Shown here piece by piece: positions 54,012-56,825 of a stretch of 56,825 bases of DNA. The notes beneath the pieces are model-generated. The model ran no database searches. It was not told the DNA's origin and was given only the letters and a program-made list of their open reading frames with translations. This stretch comes from Candidatus Endomicrobiellum agilis (GTDB lineage: Bacteria > Elusimicrobiota > Endomicrobiia > Endomicrobiales > Endomicrobiaceae). Each line of letters begins with the position of its first letter. Position 1 is the stretch's first letter. A program made the position numbers and the translations under genes. The stretch spans positions 741 to 57,565 of the forward strand of contig JAIXMX010000009.1 in assembly GCA_020328155.1 (NCBI GenBank), in the 5' to 3' direction.

Positions 54012-54268
54012 TTTATCTCCATAAAAACAAAGCGATTTGTGGAAAGTGAAGTTTTAACTTTATATTTTTATTCAAACTAGATACTATAGATAATGTACCA
54101 TCAGTTTTAAGAAATTTTATATATTTTGTTTTTTCAATATTCTTAGAATCTCAAAGCAAAGAAATTTTACCATGCGTTTAACAATGCTCGCTAGCGCGCC
54201 ATTGTAAATTTTCTTTTTATACGCATATAGTCCACGCGTATCAAAAATTGTCATTAAAACAATCAATA

Positions 54269-55753
54269 TTATTGCTGGAAAAATTTATTTATCGCAGCAT
54301 TTATTCTTCTAACGACTTCCTCTTTTCCCATAACTTCCATCATTTGGAATAAACCAGGTCCTTGTGTTCTCCCTGAGATTGCAACTCTTATGGGGTGAAA
54401 TACCTGTCCGGCTTTAATATTTTTTTCTACAGCTAAATTTCTTGCATAATGTTCCAAAGATTCAGCTGAAAAATCATGTTGATTTGGCAATCTTACCGCA
54501 CTTTCGATTAAAACAAGTTTTGCGCTGTCTTTTGATTTCTCGGAAAGCAATATTTTTCTCACCGCTTCCTCTCTGTAATCTACCTCTTTTGTAAAAAAGA
54601 AATCAACAAGAGATGGAATATCCTTCAATAATTTTATTTTATCGCGTTCTAAAACTAAAGCTTTTTTTAGCAGCTCGACATCCCAGCCTTCTGTCAATTT
54701 TTCATTATCTGTACATTTCAGCCAGTCAATAAACAATTCGTACACCTGCTGCGGCGATTTTGAACGGATTTTTTCGCCGTTAAGCCACAACAGTTTTACC
54801 GGATCAAAAATAGACGGGCTTATTCCGCACCTTTCTATAGAAAATTCTTGTTTTAATTCTTCTATTTTAAAAACTTGCCGACTATCTTCTGTAGACCACC
54901 CTAGTAATGCAAGATAATTTATCAACGCTTCTTGTAAATATCCTTCTTTTCTATATTCCAAAACAGACGTATGTCCGTGCCTTTTTGAGAGTCTTACTCC
55001 ATCAGGACCCAAAATCATAGACATATGCGCAAATTCCGGCACTTTCCAGTCCAAAGCATTATAAATATGTATCTGTCGCGGAGTATTTGAAATATGGTCG
55101 TCGCCTCTTAAAACATGAGTTATTTCCATAAGATAGTCGTCAACGACGCATGCAAAATTATACGTGGGTATACCGCTTGTTTTCATTATCACAAAATCGT
55201 CGAGAAGAGAATTGTCAAATTCAACTCTGCCTTTTATAAGGTCGTTCAAAACAGTGGTTCCCAAGCTGGGCATTTTAAATCTTACAACAGCCTTTTTCCC
55301 CTCACTTTCCTTTTGCTTTCTCTGTTCTGTCGTAAGACGACTACATCTGCCGTCATATTTCGGAGGAAGTTTGTTCGCGCGCGCTTTTTTCCTCATATCG
55401 TCAACTTCTTCCGGAACGCAATAACAAGGATATGCAAGTCCTTTCGCAACGAGTTTGTCTGCGTATTTCTGATATACGCCTTGCTTTTTGCGTTCTATCT
55501 GGCAATACGGAGAATATTTCGGATTTTCGCTGCCCGGTCCCTCGTCCCAGTTAAGTTCAAGCCATTTCATAGCATCTAAAATAATTTTTACGGACTCCTC
55601 AGTCGAGCGGGCTTCGTCCGTATCTTCAATTCTCAAAATAAATTTTCCGCCTTTATTTTTTGCAAAAAGCCAGTTAAACAGAGCTGTACGCACTCCTCCG
55701 ATATGTAAATCGCCGGTTGGAGACGGTGCAAATCTTACTCTTATGTAACCCAT
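54269..55753 (-). CDS. gltX: Glutamyl-tRNA synthetase
   Basis: 494 residues, class I. HIGH-type motif [33 protein letters not shown]-type loop [13 protein letters not shown], and [15 protein letters not shown]. Full length with a C-terminal anticodon domain. Whether it charges only Glu or also tRNA-Gln depends on gatCAB elsewhere. The ribosome-binding site is AAGGTAA. Confidence 0.95.
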   Translation of the reverse strand: MGYIRVRFAPSPTGDLHIGGVRTALFNWLFAKNKGGKFILRIEDTDEARSTEESVKIILDAMKWLELNWDEGPGSENPKYSPYCQIERKKQGVYQKYADKLVAKGLAYPCYCVPEEVDDMRKKARANKLPPKYDGRCSRLTTEQRKQKESEGKKAVVRFKMPSLGTTVLNDLIKGRVEFDNSLLDDFVIMKTSGIPTYNFACVVDDYLMEITHVLRGDDHISNTPRQIHIYNALDWKVPEFAHMSMILGPDGVRLSKRHGHTSVLEYRKEGYLQEALINYLALLGWSTEDSRQVFKIEELKQEFSIERCGISPSIFDPVKLLWLNGEKIRSKSPQQVYELFIDWLKCTDNEKLTEGWDVELLKKALVLERDKIKLLKDIPSLVDFFFTKEVDYREEAVRKILLSEKSKDSAKLVLIESAVRLPNQHDFSAESLEHYARNLAVEKNIKAGQVFHPIRVAISGRTQGPGLFQMMEVMGKEEVVRRINAAINKFFQQ

Positions 55754-55846
55754 TTACCTTACCTTTTTAATGATAATAACAAAATGAATTTCCGCGCTGT
55801 TCTTGCGCACAACAAAGCTGAGACATTTGGAAAACAATGCTTCGCA

Positions 55847-56692
55847 TTATTTCTGCGTTTTTAAAATCTCTCTTCTGACTTTCCGCTTATCTTTTAGACT
55901 TTGTTTAAAAATATTAAGTTCCTTTATAAATTCATTTAAGTACTTTTCAACATTTTTGCTATTCGCGGCAAAAATTGGCGCCCACATATCCGCGCTTGAA
56001 ACTGCGACTCTCGTCATGCTTTTAAAAGAACCCGCCGTAAGCACATCAATCTGTGGTTTTTTTTTCTTTATCTTTTTATAAATTTTATTTAATAAAAAAG
56101 CTATAACATGCGGAAAATGACTTGTAAAAGCAACAAGTTCGTCGTGCTTTTTGGCTGGCATATTGACTATATTTGCTCCAGCATCTTTCCACATTTGAGA
56201 TATAAGCGATTCTTCTTTTGCAGATTGTCTCACCGCGCCTGTAATAATAACGTTTGCTCCTTTGAACATATCTGCTTCCGCTGAAAATATTCCGTTTTTT
56301 TCCCGTCCCGCCATGGGGTGAGATCCGACAAAAGGAACACCTTTGCTTTTTTTAAGAAAATCCTTAATTTCTTCTTCAATAGAACATTTTACGCTTCCGG
56401 CATCGGTAATTATTGTACTTTTACGGACTATTTTTGACAATTGTTTATACAAAGGCACTATTGTATCCACCGGCGTGCATATAACAACAATATCGGCATT
56501 TCTTGCCGTCTGCAGAGACAAAGACACTTCGTCTACAGCTTTAATTTTAAGAGCAGCGTCTAAAGTACTTTTCTTTCTCCCTATGCCTGTTATAAGATAG
56601 CGGTTCTTTAAATATCTTGAACTTTTCTTCAAAGCCAAGCCTAAAGAACCGCCTATCTGTCCTAATCCTATTATGCTCACTCTCGTCTTCAA
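55847..56692 (-). CDS. tyrA: Prephenate dehydrogenase
   Basis: 281 residues. N-terminal NAD-binding fold with [30 protein letters not shown] and [13 protein letters not shown], then the substrate loop [14 protein letters not shown]. It converts prephenate to 4-hydroxyphenylpyruvate for tyrosine. It starts at TTG, overlapping the TGA of the upstream DAHP synthase gene (TTGA), so the two are translationally coupled. A nearby aminotransferase (36064) could finish the pathway. Confidence 0.9.
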   Translation of the reverse strand: MKTRVSIIGLGQIGGSLGLALKKSSRYLKNRYLITGIGRKKSTLDAALKIKAVDEVSLSLQTARNADIVVICTPVDTIVPLYKQLSKIVRKSTIITDAGSVKCSIEEEIKDFLKKSKGVPFVGSHPMAGREKNGIFSAEADMFKGANVIITGAVRQSAKEESLISQMWKDAGANIVNMPAKKHDELVAFTSHFPHVIAFLLNKIYKKIKKKKPQIDVLTAGSFKSMTRVAVSSADMWAPIFAANSKNVEKYLNEFIKELNIFKQSLKDKRKVRREILKTQK

Positions 56693-56825
56693 TCTAATAA
56701 TTCCCTTCCCACCGCTTTCGCAATCGGGTCTAACTCTTTCATCAAACTCCTAAACTGTTCAGGCAGCAAACTTTGCGGACCATCTGAAAGCGCTTCCTCC
56801 GGACGCGGATGCACTTCTATTATTA
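56689..56825 (-). CDS. aroF: End of a DAHP synthase gene, cut by the window edge
   Basis: The last 44 codons are visible: [20 protein letters not shown], then the helix ending [10 protein letters not shown]. The EVHP and ALSDGPQSL motifs are those of the type Iβ/KDO8P-like 3-deoxy-7-phosphoheptulonate synthase family, the first shikimate step. Coupled to tyrA. Confidence 0.8.
   Translation of the reverse strand, partial: IIEVHPRPEEALSDGPQSLLPEQFRSLMKELDPIAKAVGRELLD

Overview
This 56.8 kb window is an AT-rich stretch of a Gram-negative, oxygen-sensitive bacterium with a reducing genome. Core genes are intact but many accessory genes are broken by frameshifts or nonsense codons. There is a lipopolysaccharide-transport protein (lptD), a rubredoxin/superoxide reductase/flavodiiron/rubrerythrin oxygen-defence set and a Bacteroides-type aerotolerance (bat) operon. 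I infer an Endomicrobia-like member of Elusimicrobiota (former Termite Group 1, symbionts of termite-gut flagellates). That assignment rests on gene content and decay style, not on any database match.

Layout. (1) 1-3.7 kb: a minus-strand array of two alternating lipoprotein families (A-B-A-B-A) created by tandem duplication, next to a decayed gene. (2) 4.0-4.7 kb: remnant of an AAA_13 (RloC-like) ATPase. (3) 5-14.7 kb: housekeeping genes miaA, mutL, mutS, a lytic transglycosylase, miaB, a short prepilin peptidase and coaD. (4) 14.9-20.6 kb: an exported coiled-coil heptad-repeat protein, tRNA-Ser(CGA), lptD with internal tandem repeats, and several decayed genes. (5) 20.6-25.7 kb: rubrerythrin, superoxide reductase, flavodiiron protein, IscU/NifU, a cysteine desulfurase-like protein lacking the usual PLP lysine, and rubredoxin. 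(6) 25.7-33.7 kb: moxR-DUF58-bat operon. (7) 34-37.3 kb: rplU-rpmA-obgE and a divergent aspartate aminotransferase. (8) 37.3-45.7 kb: a plasmid-like accessory island. (9) 45.7-56.8 kb: hisS, a DUF502 protein, a broken phosphohexomutase, a class A penicillin-binding protein, RNase G/E, tRNA-Leu(UAA), a DUF1844 protein, gltX, tyrA and the end of a DAHP synthase gene.

The island (8) is the most unusual part. Two ~147 bp direct repeats lie 4,655 bp apart, about the size of a small plasmid. Between them are a lipoprotein gene with twelve octapeptide repeats, a candidate small RNA with its own terminator, and an initiator fusing a DnaA domain I-like N terminus to a plasmid-type replication domain behind a promoter and attenuator hairpin. 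A block of three consecutive hairpins and a microvirus-type HUH replication gene broken by three frameshifts follow. Downstream is a row of further lipoprotein genes, some intact and some dead.

The lipoprotein arrays at the two ends of the window are connected. Members share a lipobox signal peptide, a low-complexity linker, and then an additional transmembrane helix with a variable tail. Four of them (three A genes and the gene at 38.0 kb) have tandem GGATA pentanucleotides running directly into the start codon, so the Shine-Dalgarno region is itself a microsatellite. Another member carries a hexanucleotide microsatellite that encodes the hydrophobic core of its signal peptide (Ile-Cys repeats). 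I consider this a candidate undescribed, repeat-tuned surface lipoprotein system spread with a small plasmid-like replicon.
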